A stretch of DNA of 64,000 nt from CAG-791 sp963593905 (GTDB taxonomy: Bacteria; Bacillota; Clostridia; Lachnospirales; Lachnospiraceae). Under the pieces are notes generated by a model. The model was not told the DNA's origin and searched no databases. It saw only the letters and a list, made by a program, of their open reading frames with translations. The stretch spans positions 48,283 to 112,282 of the forward strand of contig CAVBBL010000005.1 in assembly GCA_963593905.1 (NCBI GenBank), in the 5' to 3' direction. The translations under genes were made by a program, and so were the position numbers. Of the stretch, positions 18,891 through 26,826 are shown piece by piece; position 1 is the stretch's first letter, and each line of letters opens with the position of its first letter.

Positions 18891-19982
18891 TCAATATTCG
18901 TAAGATTCCATGTACTTCATGTATTTCACTACCATCAAAGCAATCTTAAAGGTGATGGCATCCTCGAAGACCCGCAGGTCCAGACCAGTGCTCTTAAGGA
19001 GCTTATCCAACCGGTATACCAGCGTATTTCTGTGGATAAAGAGCTGTCTGGAAGTCTCGGAGACATTCAGACTGTTCTCAAAGAATTTATTGATGGTGGT
19101 CAGAGTCTCCTCATCGAAATCATCCGGATTCTTGCCCTTGAAGATCTCACGAATAAACATCTTGCAAAGAGGAATGGGCAGCTGGTAGATCAGGCGCCCG
19201 ATACCCAGTTCATTGTAGGCCACAATGGTGCGGTCTTCAAAAAAGATACGGCTGACATCCAATGCCATCCTGGCTTCCTTATAGGAGCGGCTGACTTCTT
19301 TTAATTCTCCTACTACGGTGCCGTAGGCAATGCGCACTCCCTGGATTCCGCTCTGGGCCAGGTGCTTTTGCACCGCTGCCGCCACCTTCTGAATGTCCTT
19401 CTGGCGACTGCCTTCTCCCAGATCCTTTACCAGCACCACACTGCTTTCGTCCACCGAGGTGACAAAATCTGCGCTGCTGCTGCCCACGAAGGCCTGCATA
19501 GCCTCCAGGGTCGCCCCGTCCGGATCCGGTGCTGCCGTCTCCACCAGCAGGGAAACTCTCTCCTGCTCCGCCGGTATATGCAGCTTTTTGGCTCTGCCGT
19601 AGATATCTACCAGAAGCAGATTATCCAGCAGCAGGTTCTTGATGAAGCTGTCCTTATCGTAACGCTCTTTAAAGGCGCTGATCAGTCCCTTGATCTGAAA
19701 GGCCGCCATGCGGCCGATCAGTAATGAATTCTCCGGAGCCCCGCGCAGCACCAGAACAAACTCCAGCTGCCCCTCATCGAAGATCTTAAAGAACTGATAT
19801 CCGCCAGCCTCCTGGGTATCAGCCTGCGATTCCACAAAGCGGACGACTGCCTCTGCAGCCTCACCGAATCCCGGTGCGGTGGAAGCCACCTCCCGCCCTT
19901 CGCTCTCCATAATCGCCAGCTCTACATGCGAAATCTCCCTGATGCCGTCAATGGTACTCTGCAAAATCTGATTAGAAATCAT
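18891..19982 (-). CDS. PucR/CdaR-type (sugar-diacid regulator-like) transcription factor
   Basis: Transcriptional regulator of about 363 aa. The C-terminal PucR-type HTH is clear (NVSETSRQLFIHRNTLVYRL, about residues 305-325). The middle carries the GGDEF-like fold typical of this family (KEARMALDVSRIF region), and the N-terminus a probable sensory region. Start chosen at 19982 (MISNQILQ) behind GGGGAA; an ATG 36 bases upstream lacks an SD. It stands alone, so targets are unknown; family members control diacid, purine or amino-acid genes. Confidence 0.8.
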   Translation of the reverse strand: MISNQILQSTIDGIREISHVELAIMESEGREVASTAPGFGEAAEAVVRFVESQADTQEAGGYQFFKIFDEGQLEFVLVLRGAPENSLLIGRMAAFQIKGLISAFKERYDKDSFIKNLLLDNLLLVDIYGRAKKLHIPAEQERVSLLVETAAPDPDGATLEAMQAFVGSSSADFVTSVDESSVVLVKDLGEGSRQKDIQKVAAAVQKHLAQSGIQGVRIAYGTVVGELKEVSRSYKEARMALDVSRIFFEDRTIVAYNELGIGRLIYQLPIPLCKMFIREIFKGKNPDDFDEETLTTINKFFENSLNVSETSRQLFIHRNTLVYRLDKLLKSTGLDLRVFEDAITFKIALMVVKYMKYMESYEY

Positions 19983-20145
19983 TTCCCCACGCTTTCTGCT
20001 GATCAACCCATCATACACCGCAAAAACTCATATTACTCCCCAAGCAGTCTTCACGGTGCTCCTATCGTATTCTTAATTGTAAAGCACCCCAAAATAAAAA
20101 TCCATAAAATTTCCTGAAATTTTTGTGTATATTTACCACATAAAG

Positions 20146-20250
20146 AGGAGAATTTCGCGGAGGCGAATTCTCCGATGCAATCACGCAAGGATGTCGTTTA
20201 CGACATCCTTGCAGTTTGGAAGAAATGCCATCGGGCATTTCTTCAAAACT
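20146..20250 (-). repeat. Family 1 leader-hairpin element (A-B-C) between the CPBP gene and the PucR-type gene
   Basis: Reading minus it begins immediately after the CPBP stop: A (GAAGAAATGCC...GGCATTTCTTC), B (GCAAGGATGTCG...CGACATCCTTGC, a perfect 12-bp stem) and C (GGAGAATTCGCC...AATTCTCC). D is missing, and about 160 bases separate it from the regulator's start. Confidence 0.85.
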
Positions 20251-21204
20251 TTAGACCTGCATCAGTATCAATTCATTAAAAAGGATATACCCCACTGCCA
20301 ACAGAATCCCCAGCACCAACGGCACATTCCAAATATGACCGGCTGCCTGGGAGTGTCTGCTCCCTCTTTCTATCTTTGCCACCAGCTGCACTAAAAGCAG
20401 CGCCAGCAATGTCCCCACAACAGCCAGCAGTGCCTGCACAGCCACGATGGCAACGGATGATATATTGACCAGAAGGTTCATCACAGACGAAGAGACCTCC
20501 TCCGGTCCAAGTCCGTTAGCTGCACAGATAGAAGTAAGCAGTCCTTCCACATCCCCGCCGCTCTGTCCCGCATACATCATGAGGACTTCAAATCCATTAA
20601 AACAGCCGTGCATCAGAACAGCCGGCCACAAGCTTCCGGTAAACTCCGTCATCATCGCCAGGAACAATCCTAACAGAAAAGTATAAGGCGCCTGATTAAA
20701 ATTCAGGTGCATCAGGCCAAAGAGGAGAGCGGACAGAAAGACTGCACTCCCTGCCTTGCCGCTGCTGCGAAGGCAGCCGTAAATATATCCCCGAAAGGTG
20801 CACTCCTCCAGAATGGGCACCACCACAGCCATCAGCAAAAGCATCTGCCACATAGGCGTCACTGTTGCCTCTGTCACCAGAACCTGCGTGGCACTGTCCG
20901 TAAAGAGCAGGGATATGCTGTCCACAAGCGTGATGAGAGGATAGAGCAGGATCAGGACCAGAAGGGACAGAAAAACCGTCCGAATCTTCACCCTGTGAAA
21001 GGGAAACATTTCCGAAAAATCCGCAGGCGTACAGAGTGCAAAGATCAGCATAGGCCACACAAACACCCCTTCACTGATCATTATAGAAGGCCACAGGTCA
21101 TATACTGCCGGAAAATATATCCCCCAAACTGCCAGTATAAGCACCATCACCATATGCAGCAGGACCGCCAGAAGAAATACACTGCCAGCTTTTTTGCTCG
21201 TCAA
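20251..21204 (-). CDS. CPBP family intramembrane metalloprotease
   Basis: Polytopic membrane protein with the CPBP/Rce1-like motifs EECTFRGYIYG (Glu-Glu...Arg, about residues 152-162) and FGLMHLNFNQ (His, about 185-194), plus a third motif near HGCFNG. Eight or so helices. Prokaryotic members include bacteriocin-immunity proteins and prenyl-protease relatives; the role here is unknown. The start is a TTG behind GGTGGAAATAAA. The 3' end abuts a hairpin element. Confidence 0.87.
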   Translation of the reverse strand: MTSKKAGSVFLLAVLLHMVMVLILAVWGIYFPAVYDLWPSIMISEGVFVWPMLIFALCTPADFSEMFPFHRVKIRTVFLSLLVLILLYPLITLVDSISLLFTDSATQVLVTEATVTPMWQMLLLMAVVVPILEECTFRGYIYGCLRSSGKAGSAVFLSALLFGLMHLNFNQAPYTFLLGLFLAMMTEFTGSLWPAVLMHGCFNGFEVLMMYAGQSGGDVEGLLTSICAANGLGPEEVSSSVMNLLVNISSVAIVAVQALLAVVGTLLALLLVQLVAKIERGSRHSQAAGHIWNVPLVLGILLAVGYILFNELILMQV

Positions 21205-21274
21205 TTTATTTCCACCACTTTCTCATACAGGCTGCATCCGGTCACAGCTAAAGCTATGCCTTTTGCAATAATCT

Positions 21275-21342
21275 AAAAAGAGAGGCGTCCACCTGTGCTG
21301 ACTGCAGCCCCACGCGCCTGTGGTGTGAACTATCCTCTCTCT
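21275..21342 (-). terminator. Terminator downstream of the HPr-like gene
   Basis: Reading minus: GAGAGAGG pairs with CCTCTCTT through a long GC-rich loop that holds a second short stem (CACC/GGTG), followed by TTTTT. Confidence 0.65.
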
Positions 21343-21423
21343 TCGTCCGGCATCTGTCTGCGCGGCTGTATGCCGCACCGACAGAATACCGGGCCTTTCT
21401 CCATTCCATACTCTGATCAGAAA

Positions 21424-21660
21424 TTAATCCTGTGTCATCATAAAGTCGATCAGTCTCTGGGTATCTTCAGGCTCATAAGCCACAATATCCAGTTCCTTTA
21501 CCTGACCGTCGGAGAAGCAGTTTGCCAGGGATACATACTGGGACAGCTTGGACTTCAGGTTCAGTCTGTCACCTTCATCGGTGACCAGCTCCACCTTACC
21601 CTTGCAGCTGTCAACCACTTCAAAGAATCTCTTAATGTCTCTGATGTTTTCTACCTTCAT
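21424..21660 (-). CDS. HPr-like protein lacking the active-site histidine
   Basis: 78-residue protein with an HPr-like pattern (alpha/beta, LKSKLSQYVSLANCF corresponding to the SIMG region), but no His-15 signature (H-x-R-P) in its N-terminal part, so it should not carry phosphate like PTS HPr. Start chosen at 21660 (MKVENIRD), directly behind AAAGAGGTAAGT. Reading 27 codons upstream translates a hairpin element. A second HPr-like gene is at 60635. Function unknown; a regulatory or structural HPr relative is possible. Confidence 0.72.
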   Translation of the reverse strand: MKVENIRDIKRFFEVVDSCKGKVELVTDEGDRLNLKSKLSQYVSLANCFSDGQVKELDIVAYEPEDTQRLIDFMMTQD

Positions 21661-21673
21661 ACTTACCTCTTTC

Positions 21674-21802
21674 TGCCGCAGTTTACTGCGGCTGCACGAG
21701 GAGAAATTCGCAAAGGCGATTTCTCCGATGTGATTATGCATTGATGTCGTTTACGTCATCAATGCCGTTTGAAAGAAATGCTATCAGGCATTTCTTTCAA
21801 AC
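21674..21802 (-). repeat. Family 1 leader-hairpin element (complete A-B-C-D) upstream of the HPr-like gene
   Basis: Reading minus: A (GTTTGAAAGAAATGC paired over 15 bp), B (GCATTGATG...CATCAATGC), C (GGAGAAAT...ATTTCTCC) and D (GCCGCAGTAAACTGCGGC), then AAAGAGGTAAGT-ATG. A second, older copy lies immediately upstream at 21815-21903. Confidence 0.92.
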
Positions 21803-21814
21803 TTTCCTCCTTAA

Positions 21815-21903
21815 AACGCAGCTGTCTGCGCCAATGTGAAGAGAATTTCGCAAAGGCGAATTCTCCGATGCAATCCACTGTATCTTATCGCAGAGACTGC
21901 AGT
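21815..21903 (-). repeat. Second tandem family 1 element (B-C-D) ahead of the HPr-like leader
   Basis: Reading minus: a worn B-like hairpin, C (GGAGAATTCGCC...AATTCTC) and D (GGCGCAGACAGCTGCGT), then AAGGAGGAAAG leading into the A module of the next copy. The D-SD of one copy therefore directly precedes A of the next. Confidence 0.8.
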
Positions 21904-21927
21904 TTGTACGATTTTCCAGTAAAGAAC

Positions 21928-21933
21928 ATTATA
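21928..21933 (-). promoter_or_regulatory. Candidate -10 box for the HPr-like gene
   Basis: TATAAT on the minus strand upstream of both tandem elements. No convincing -35 is seen 17 bases away, so this is tentative. Confidence 0.4.
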
Positions 21934-22061
21934 CTACGAGAATACCTTATTCGTCCTGTATTTCTCTGCAAATTATTTAAAATTTTGCAGCTATTGTTAC
22001 TGTGCTGACACAACCCGGACGATACGTCATGCCAGGCAGCGGCTTATTCTGCGATTCCCGT

Positions 22062-22931
22062 TTATTTTACTGGTGTGATCTCATCCTTGCCAATCCGAAT
22101 CTTGCCTTCCTTCAGAAGGCGTCCTACTGCCTTTTTAAACTCATTCTTGCTCATCTGCACTTCTTCCCGAATCAAGGCAGGATCGGCCTTATCCGTGAAT
22201 GGAATCCTGCCCTTAGTATCCAGGATCTGCTGGAGCTTGGCGGCATCCCGGTCGATCTGCACGATCCCCGTCTCCCGAATACTCAGATCCAGCTTGCCGT
22301 CCGGCTTTACCGCCGTCACTCGAGCCGAGATAGTATCACCGATACGAAGCTCCCGCACCAGTTCCCGCTTGGGAATCAGCGCAGAAAAAATATTATCCAC
22401 CGCCACGAAGGTACCGAAATTATCGCTGGTCTCATAAACCGTGCCGTTTACCCGATCCCCGGTGTGATACTCGCTGTCCTTGCGCAGATAGGGATACACA
22501 TTCATAGTGGCGCACAGGCGGCTGCTCTTATCCAGATAAACCGCCACCAGCACTTCCTGCCCTTCAATAACATGATGGTCTCTGGGCTGCTCGTGGAAAG
22601 GCAGGAGCAGATCCTTATCCAGCCCCCAGTCCAGAAAAGCGCCGATTTTGCTCACCTGCTTTACTGTCAGAAAGCCCACCTGATGCAGCTGCAGCAACGG
22701 CTCCTTACAGGTTGCGATGATTCGATCCTCTGAGTCCTTGTAAAGGAAAACTTCTATGCTGTCCCCCACCTGCAATTTTTCCGGCAGCTGTGACTTGGGC
22801 AGCAGCACACTCTCCGCGCCGCTTTGCAGCTCCTGTGCTCCGTCCACTTCCTCGCTGTTTTCCGCCAGATAAACGCCAAAGCCCACTTCTCTGACTACCT
22901 GCAGTGTCTGTTTTTGTCCTAATTGAAACAT
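22062..22931 (-). CDS. cvfB: CvfB family S1-like RNA-binding protein
   Basis: RNA-binding regulator with tandem S1-type OB folds (about residues 1-65, 70-140 with GFLTVKQVSKIGAFLDWG, 145-215) and a C-terminal winged helix (RIPFTDKADPALIREEVQMS onwards, about 225-289). Length 289 matches CvfB/YitL. In staphylococci CvfB affects virulence gene expression; in commensals the targets are unknown. A good start (ATGTTTCAATTAGGAC) lies behind AAGGACGGAG. Confidence 0.88.
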   Translation of the reverse strand: MFQLGQKQTLQVVREVGFGVYLAENSEEVDGAQELQSGAESVLLPKSQLPEKLQVGDSIEVFLYKDSEDRIIATCKEPLLQLHQVGFLTVKQVSKIGAFLDWGLDKDLLLPFHEQPRDHHVIEGQEVLVAVYLDKSSRLCATMNVYPYLRKDSEYHTGDRVNGTVYETSDNFGTFVAVDNIFSALIPKRELVRELRIGDTISARVTAVKPDGKLDLSIRETGIVQIDRDAAKLQQILDTKGRIPFTDKADPALIREEVQMSKNEFKKAVGRLLKEGKIRIGKDEITPVK

Positions 22932-22967
22932 GTCTCTCCGTCCTTTCTGTATGATATTGTCACTATA

Positions 22968-23699
22968 TTATCTGTCCCCTAGCTGCATCTCCACCACCGC
23001 ATAGGGCTTTCCGTCCCGCCCATTTAATGCCACCGTGATTGTCTCTTCCTTTTCCCAGAGAACCGGGACAATAGTATCTCCCAGCAGTGCCTGTTTTCTG
23101 TATTCCACCCGGAGGCGGCGCAGCTCCTGATTCTGCAGGCGGCTCTGTTCCGGCAGAGCGCCCATCGCCATCCGCACGTATTGACCGTTGTTCACATGAT
23201 GGTTGGTATCCAGGTGATAGGATGCCACGGTGATCTTTTCTCTCTCTGTTCCATTTTCTCCGGGCAGCTTGATCTTCCTGGGCAAATACTCCATATCCAG
23301 CTTTTCTTCCAGTGTATAGCGCTCTCTCATAATCGTGGGAACCTCCACCGGCATCCCCTTGGCCAAATCAATCAAAGACCAGACAGAATTGGCACAGGCC
23401 AGTATTTCCCCGTCCCCCGTTTTCATGGAGAAATTACGCATCCCCATAAAGTGTATGAAATCATAAGGTGCTGTCCCTACCTGCACATGATCCCCCAGCG
23501 CAGGCCTGCGAAAAAGCTCGATCTGCCAGTAATTGACCACCCAGGCAATGCCGTGCTCCCGCAGATATGCCACACCTATTTCCAGATCCTCGGACTGAAA
23601 GCCGGAGCAGTCCTGAAAATAATCGATCAGTGCTTCGGTGGTCAGTCGGCCGTCCTGCCCCACCTCACTGTAACGGATCCTGCTGTCAAACGTATACAT
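22968..23699 (-). CDS. Acyl-ACP thioesterase
   Basis: Releases fatty acids from acyl carrier protein. Two hot-dog halves are visible. The catalytic region HLDTNHHVNNGQYVRM (D-x-N-x-H-x-N-N) is at about residues 163-178, and the N-terminal half contains GIAWVVNYWQIE. Bacterial FatA/FatB-like family, common in gut anaerobes. Start chosen at 23699 (MYTFDSRI) behind AGAGGTAGAT. cvfB follows 36 bases downstream. Confidence 0.9.
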   Translation of the reverse strand: MYTFDSRIRYSEVGQDGRLTTEALIDYFQDCSGFQSEDLEIGVAYLREHGIAWVVNYWQIELFRRPALGDHVQVGTAPYDFIHFMGMRNFSMKTGDGEILACANSVWSLIDLAKGMPVEVPTIMRERYTLEEKLDMEYLPRKIKLPGENGTEREKITVASYHLDTNHHVNNGQYVRMAMGALPEQSRLQNQELRRLRVEYRKQALLGDTIVPVLWEKEETITVALNGRDGKPYAVVEMQLGDR

Positions 23700-23744
23700 A
23701 TCTACCTCTCTGTGTCGCAACTATGTGTAAAATTATATAAAAAC

Positions 23745-23774
23745 AAAAGACCTCAGTGCAATCACTGAGGTCTT
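23745..23774 (-). terminator. Terminator of tRNA-Gln
   Basis: Reading minus: AGACCTCAGTG...CACTGAGGTCT stem then TTTTGTTTT, starting directly after the tRNA 3' end. Confidence 0.92.
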
Positions 23775-23778
23775 CCAG

Positions 23779-23851
23779 CTGGGCTACCAGGGCTCGAACC
23801 TGGAAAATGACGGAGTCAGAGTCCGTTGCCTTACCATTTGGCTATAGCCCA
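23779..23851 (-). tRNA. tRNA-Gln (anticodon CTG)
   Basis: Cloverleaf on the minus strand: acceptor TGGGCTA/TAGCCCA, D arm GCC...GGC with AATGGTAA, anticodon stem ACGGA/TCCGT with loop CTCTGAC (anticodon CTG), T arm CCAGG-TTCGAGC-CCTGG. CCA is not encoded. Single-copy transcript with its own promoter and terminator. Confidence 0.95.
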
Positions 23852-23902
23852 ATGTATATCGTTTTGCAGTCGGCTTTGTTTACCTGTCGGCTACAAAACG
23901 AT

Positions 23903-23931
23903 ATTATAGAGAGTGTTTACTCTTTTGGCAA
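23903..23931 (-). promoter_or_regulatory. Strong promoter for tRNA-Gln
   Basis: Reading minus: TTGCCA, 17-base spacer, TATAAT, about 45 bases before the mature tRNA. An 11-bp inverted repeat (ATATCGTTTTG at 23856-23866 and its partner at 23894-23904) spans the start-site region. Confidence 0.8.
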
Positions 23932-24115
23932 GTCTTTTTTGAAAAAAATATTTTGCAACTTCACCAGGAAATTGTTTTATTTTTCTGTCAATTTAATCTC
24001 AGCATCTCTGCCGCCATTCCTATCCTGTTTCATCAGGCCATTCTGCCTCAGTACCTGTGCAGAATCTGTTCCTGTTTACTTACAGGCATCCGGCGTGCTT
24101 TTCCGACAATCCTTA

Positions 24116-25423
24116 TTAGCCCTCAAAAGCCTGCTTCAGATCTGCGATGATATCCTTGATATTCTCCAGGCCGATGGAGAGACGGATCGTGTTGGGATAA
24201 ATACCCTGCTCAATCAGCTCCGCATCATTTAACTCGGAGTGGGTGGTGCTGGCAGGATGAATCACCAGACTCTTGGCATCTGCTACATTGGCAAGGAGGC
24301 TGAAGAGCTGCAGACGGTCGATGAAGGCCTGTGCCTCTGCTGCGCCGCCCTTGATGCGGAAAGTAAAGATGGAGCCTGCGCCATTGGGGAAATACTCCTT
24401 GTACAGTCTCTGCTGCTCGGGATCGGTGGAGAGTGCCGGATGGCTGATGCTCTCTACCTGGGGTACGGTCTGCAGATACTCTAATACTTTAAGTGTGTTC
24501 TCTACATGTCTCTCTACGCGAAGAGAAAGTGTCTCTAATCCCTGCAGGAAAATAAAGCTGCTGACAGGAGAAATGGTGGCACCGGTATCACGCAGAAGGA
24601 TAGCACGGATTCTGGTGATGAATGCTGCCGGACCTGCCGCCTGTACAAAGCTGATGCCGTGATAGCTCTCGTTAGGCTGTGTCAGCTGCGGGAACTTCTC
24701 TGCATGTGCAGACCAGTCGAAGTGACCGCCGTCTACGATCACACCGCCGATGGTGGTGCCGTGACCACCGATGAACTTGGTAGCGGACTCCACCACGATG
24801 TCAGCGCCATGCTCGATGGGGCGAATCAGGTAAGGAGTACCAAAGGTGTTGTCAATGATCAGCGGAATACCATGGGCATGTGCGATCTCTGCCACAGCGT
24901 CGATATTGGTGATCTCACCATTAGGATTGCCCAATGTCTCTACATAAATAGCCTTGGTATTCTCCTGGATGGCATCCTCCACTTCCTTCAGATTCAGTAC
25001 ATCTACGAAGGTAGTGCTGATATTGTAATCAATCAGGGTATGTGCCAGCAGGTTATAGGTGCCGCCGTAGATATTCTTTGCGGAAACGATGTGGTCACCG
25101 CTCAGTGCTACGTTCTGAATCGCATAGGTAACAGCTGCTGCGCCGGAAGCAACCGCCAGTGCTGCTGCACCGCTCTCAAGCGCTGCGATTCTCTGCTCGA
25201 AAATATCCTCTGTGGGGTTGGTCAGTCTGCCGTAGATATTGCCTGCATCCTTTAATGCAAAACGATCTGCTGCGTGCTGACTGTTCTTAAATACGAAAGA
25301 AGAAGTCTGGTAAATCGGAACAGCACGGGAATCCGTGGTATGATCGTAATCTTCCTGTCCGATGTGAAGCTGCTTTGTCTCAAAGGACCATCCTGCTACT
25401 GTTTCTTTGGTAATCTGTGCCAT
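24116..25423 (-). CDS. metY: O-acetylhomoserine sulfhydrylase (Cys/Met metabolism PLP enzyme)
   Basis: PLP enzyme that makes homocysteine from O-acetylhomoserine and sulfide. Cys/Met-metabolism family features are present: ASGAAAVTYAIQN, the aspartate/asparagine region IIDNTFGTPYL, and the PLP lysine in SATKFIGGHGTTIGG (about residues 205-219). 435 aa is typical of MetY. Start chosen at 25423 (MAQITKETVAG) behind GGAAGGGAGC. Upstream is a 23-codon leader peptide with four consecutive Cys codons and a strong promoter, so expression is probably tied to cysteine supply. Confidence 0.92.
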   Translation of the reverse strand: MAQITKETVAGWSFETKQLHIGQEDYDHTTDSRAVPIYQTSSFVFKNSQHAADRFALKDAGNIYGRLTNPTEDIFEQRIAALESGAAALAVASGAAAVTYAIQNVALSGDHIVSAKNIYGGTYNLLAHTLIDYNISTTFVDVLNLKEVEDAIQENTKAIYVETLGNPNGEITNIDAVAEIAHAHGIPLIIDNTFGTPYLIRPIEHGADIVVESATKFIGGHGTTIGGVIVDGGHFDWSAHAEKFPQLTQPNESYHGISFVQAAGPAAFITRIRAILLRDTGATISPVSSFIFLQGLETLSLRVERHVENTLKVLEYLQTVPQVESISHPALSTDPEQQRLYKEYFPNGAGSIFTFRIKGGAAEAQAFIDRLQLFSLLANVADAKSLVIHPASTTHSELNDAELIEQGIYPNTIRLSIGLENIKDIIADLKQAFEG

Positions 25424-25522
25424 AATAAGCTCCCTTCCTGTCCGCTTCCTGCGGCGTCTGTGCGGTCCCCGGCGCTCCGCCCGAAACCCGCCATTCATCA
25501 TATCATAAGTGTCCTGCTCTGC

Positions 25523-25594
25523 CTACTGACAACAACAGCACATTCGTCCGAATCGATAATTTTCACGCAGCAGTTCCTGGAATCTGGTAGTCAT
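25523..25594 (-). CDS. Putative cysteine-sensing leader peptide of metY (ends CCCCQ)
   Basis: A 23-residue ORF starting MTTRFQELLRENYRFG and ending RMCCCCQ-stop. It has a strong SD (GGGAGGACGAA) and lies between a consensus promoter (25710-25738) and metY (start 25423). Four consecutive Cys codons just before the stop are the classic mark of an attenuation-type leader that stalls when Cys-tRNA is short. The roughly 100 bases between its stop and metY are GC-rich with several competing short stems but no U-tract terminator, so control might be at metY translation or by Rho. Inferred; not recognised as a named family. Confidence 0.7.
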   Translation of the reverse strand: MTTRFQELLRENYRFGRMCCCCQ

Positions 25595-25639
25595 TTCGTC
25601 CTCCCGCCTGTGCTCCGGCTCTTCTAACCTCTTTTTGAT

Positions 25640-25700
25640 AATTCTTTTTGATATTTCTTTTTGATAATTTTTTGCTCTTTGCCAAGGCTTTGTCCCTTGG
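25640..25700 (-). promoter_or_regulatory. 5' leader of metY transcript: CCAAGG hairpin and ATCAAAAAG repeats
   Basis: Immediately downstream of the promoter, minus strand: a hairpin CCAAGGGACAAAGCCTTGG, then three near-identical copies of ATTATCAAAAAG/AAATATCAAAAAG, then the leader peptide SD region. Unstructured A-rich repeats like these could be a protein-binding or ribosome standby site. Confidence 0.5.
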
Positions 25701-25709
25701 TTCTCCTGT

Positions 25710-25738
25710 ATCATAACCTCCATTTCATACTATGTCAA
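25710..25738 (-). promoter_or_regulatory. Consensus sigma-A promoter for the metY leader transcript
   Basis: Reading minus: TTGACA, exactly 17 bases, TATGAT. It places the start near 25703, about 280 bases ahead of the metY ATG. Confidence 0.88.
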
Positions 25739-25758
25739 TAGGAATAGCGTAATTTATT

Positions 25759-26598
25759 TTAAATTTTAAAAAATGCAGCTGCAACGACCCCCGGGCCCGT
25801 ATGCGTGCCCACCGCACTACCTATCGTAGTGTAGTGTAGGTGATCTGCTGCGTCCTTCCACAGAGCACTGCTGTCTTCTATATATTTTTTCAGCAGTGCA
25901 TCCGTCAGACCGGTGTATCCCAGAAGTATGGGCATCTCGAAATCTATACCTCCGGCTTTTTGAATTTCCTGTACCAGTAAATTGTTTCCCTGTCTGGATC
26001 CTCTGGCCTTCCCCAGAATATTGATCCGGCCATCTGCAATATTCAGCACCGGCTTGATATTCAGGATCCCGCCTGCAAAAGCCGCTGTGGAGGAGATTCT
26101 TCCTCCTTTTTTCAGATATTCCAGAGTATCCAGCATGGCGATCAGGCAGATATCCTTTTTCTTTTCCTCCAAAATGCCGGTGATCTCCTCTGCCGTCTTC
26201 CCCTCTTTTGCCAATCGGAGAGCATACTCTGCAAGAATACCGCTTCCGATTGCCGCCGAACTCCCATCTACCACATGGACATTGGGATACTCAGAGGCTG
26301 CAATCATGGCACTTTGCCATGTGCCGGACAGTGCAGAGGAAATGGTGATCACCACCCCGTCATCCCCTGGCATCAGTACCTCATCAAATACCTTCTTAAA
26401 TCCGGCAGGCGTTGCCTGACTGGTGGTAGGAAGCACATCACTTTCTATCAGCTTTTCATAAAATTCACGATGGGTTATGGTGACACCATCCACATATTCC
26501 TTATCCCCAAAACAAATCGTCAGCGGCACAACCGCAACCTGGTCCTTAATGTTTTCATTTAAATCTGTGGAAGAATCCACAATTATTTTTACACTCAT
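25759..26598 (-). CDS. DegV family fatty-acid binding protein
   Basis: DegV/FakB-type lipid-binding protein: N-terminal VKIIVDSSTDL, TSQATPAGF (fatty-acid carboxylate contact region), central ISSALSGTWQSA, then GGRISSTAA and a C-terminal GTHTGPGVVA motif. 279 aa is normal. FakB proteins present fatty acids to the FakA kinase, which is not in this window. Start at 26598 (MSVKIIVD) behind GAGGATTAAT; three further codons upstream lack an SD. Confidence 0.9.
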   Translation of the reverse strand: MSVKIIVDSSTDLNENIKDQVAVVPLTICFGDKEYVDGVTITHREFYEKLIESDVLPTTSQATPAGFKKVFDEVLMPGDDGVVITISSALSGTWQSAMIAASEYPNVHVVDGSSAAIGSGILAEYALRLAKEGKTAEEITGILEEKKKDICLIAMLDTLEYLKKGGRISSTAAFAGGILNIKPVLNIADGRINILGKARGSRQGNNLLVQEIQKAGGIDFEMPILLGYTGLTDALLKKYIEDSSALWKDAADHLHYTTIGSAVGTHTGPGVVAAAFFKI

Positions 26599-26612
26599 AT
26601 TAATCCTCATTT

Positions 26613-26783
26613 CTGAGCAGCTATGCTGCGAAGAGGCGACGAGAATTTCAGATTCTCTTAATCGAATTTCTAATTCAATTTGCCATCAGGGCTATTTGTT
26701 TCACAGAAGCAAATAGCTGTGCGAAAAATATGCCATCGGGCATATTTTTTACACTAGTCTCCATTCAGCAGGCGCTCTGCACC
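26613..26783 (-). repeat. Family 2 leader-hairpin element upstream of degV (D-SD then A-B-C-D)
   Basis: Reading minus: D (GCAGAGCGCCTGC) with SD GGAGAC, then A (AAAAATATGCC...GGCATATTTTT), B (GCTATTTG...CAAATAGC), a C-type hairpin (GAGAATCTGAAATTCTC) and D (GCAGCATAGCTGC) before the degV SD. A 22-codon ORF (26675-26743) starting MPDGIFFAQL lies across A-B. Confidence 0.8.
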
Positions 26784-26784
26784 G

Positions 26785-26826
26785 GAAAAATCGCAAAGCA
26801 AATTCAGGTTTACTTTTGCGATTTTT
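26785..26826 (-). terminator. Terminator of the MarR gene
   Basis: Reading minus: AAAAATCGCAAA pairs with TTTGCGATTTTT; it overlaps the MarR stop codon and ends in a T run. Its arms resemble the C module of family 2. Confidence 0.75.

Noticed and set aside
25523..25723. 66-codon version of the metY leader ORF
   Set aside because: Its upstream start codon lies inside the -10 box of the promoter, so the longer form cannot be transcribed from it; the 23-codon form with its own SD is preferred.
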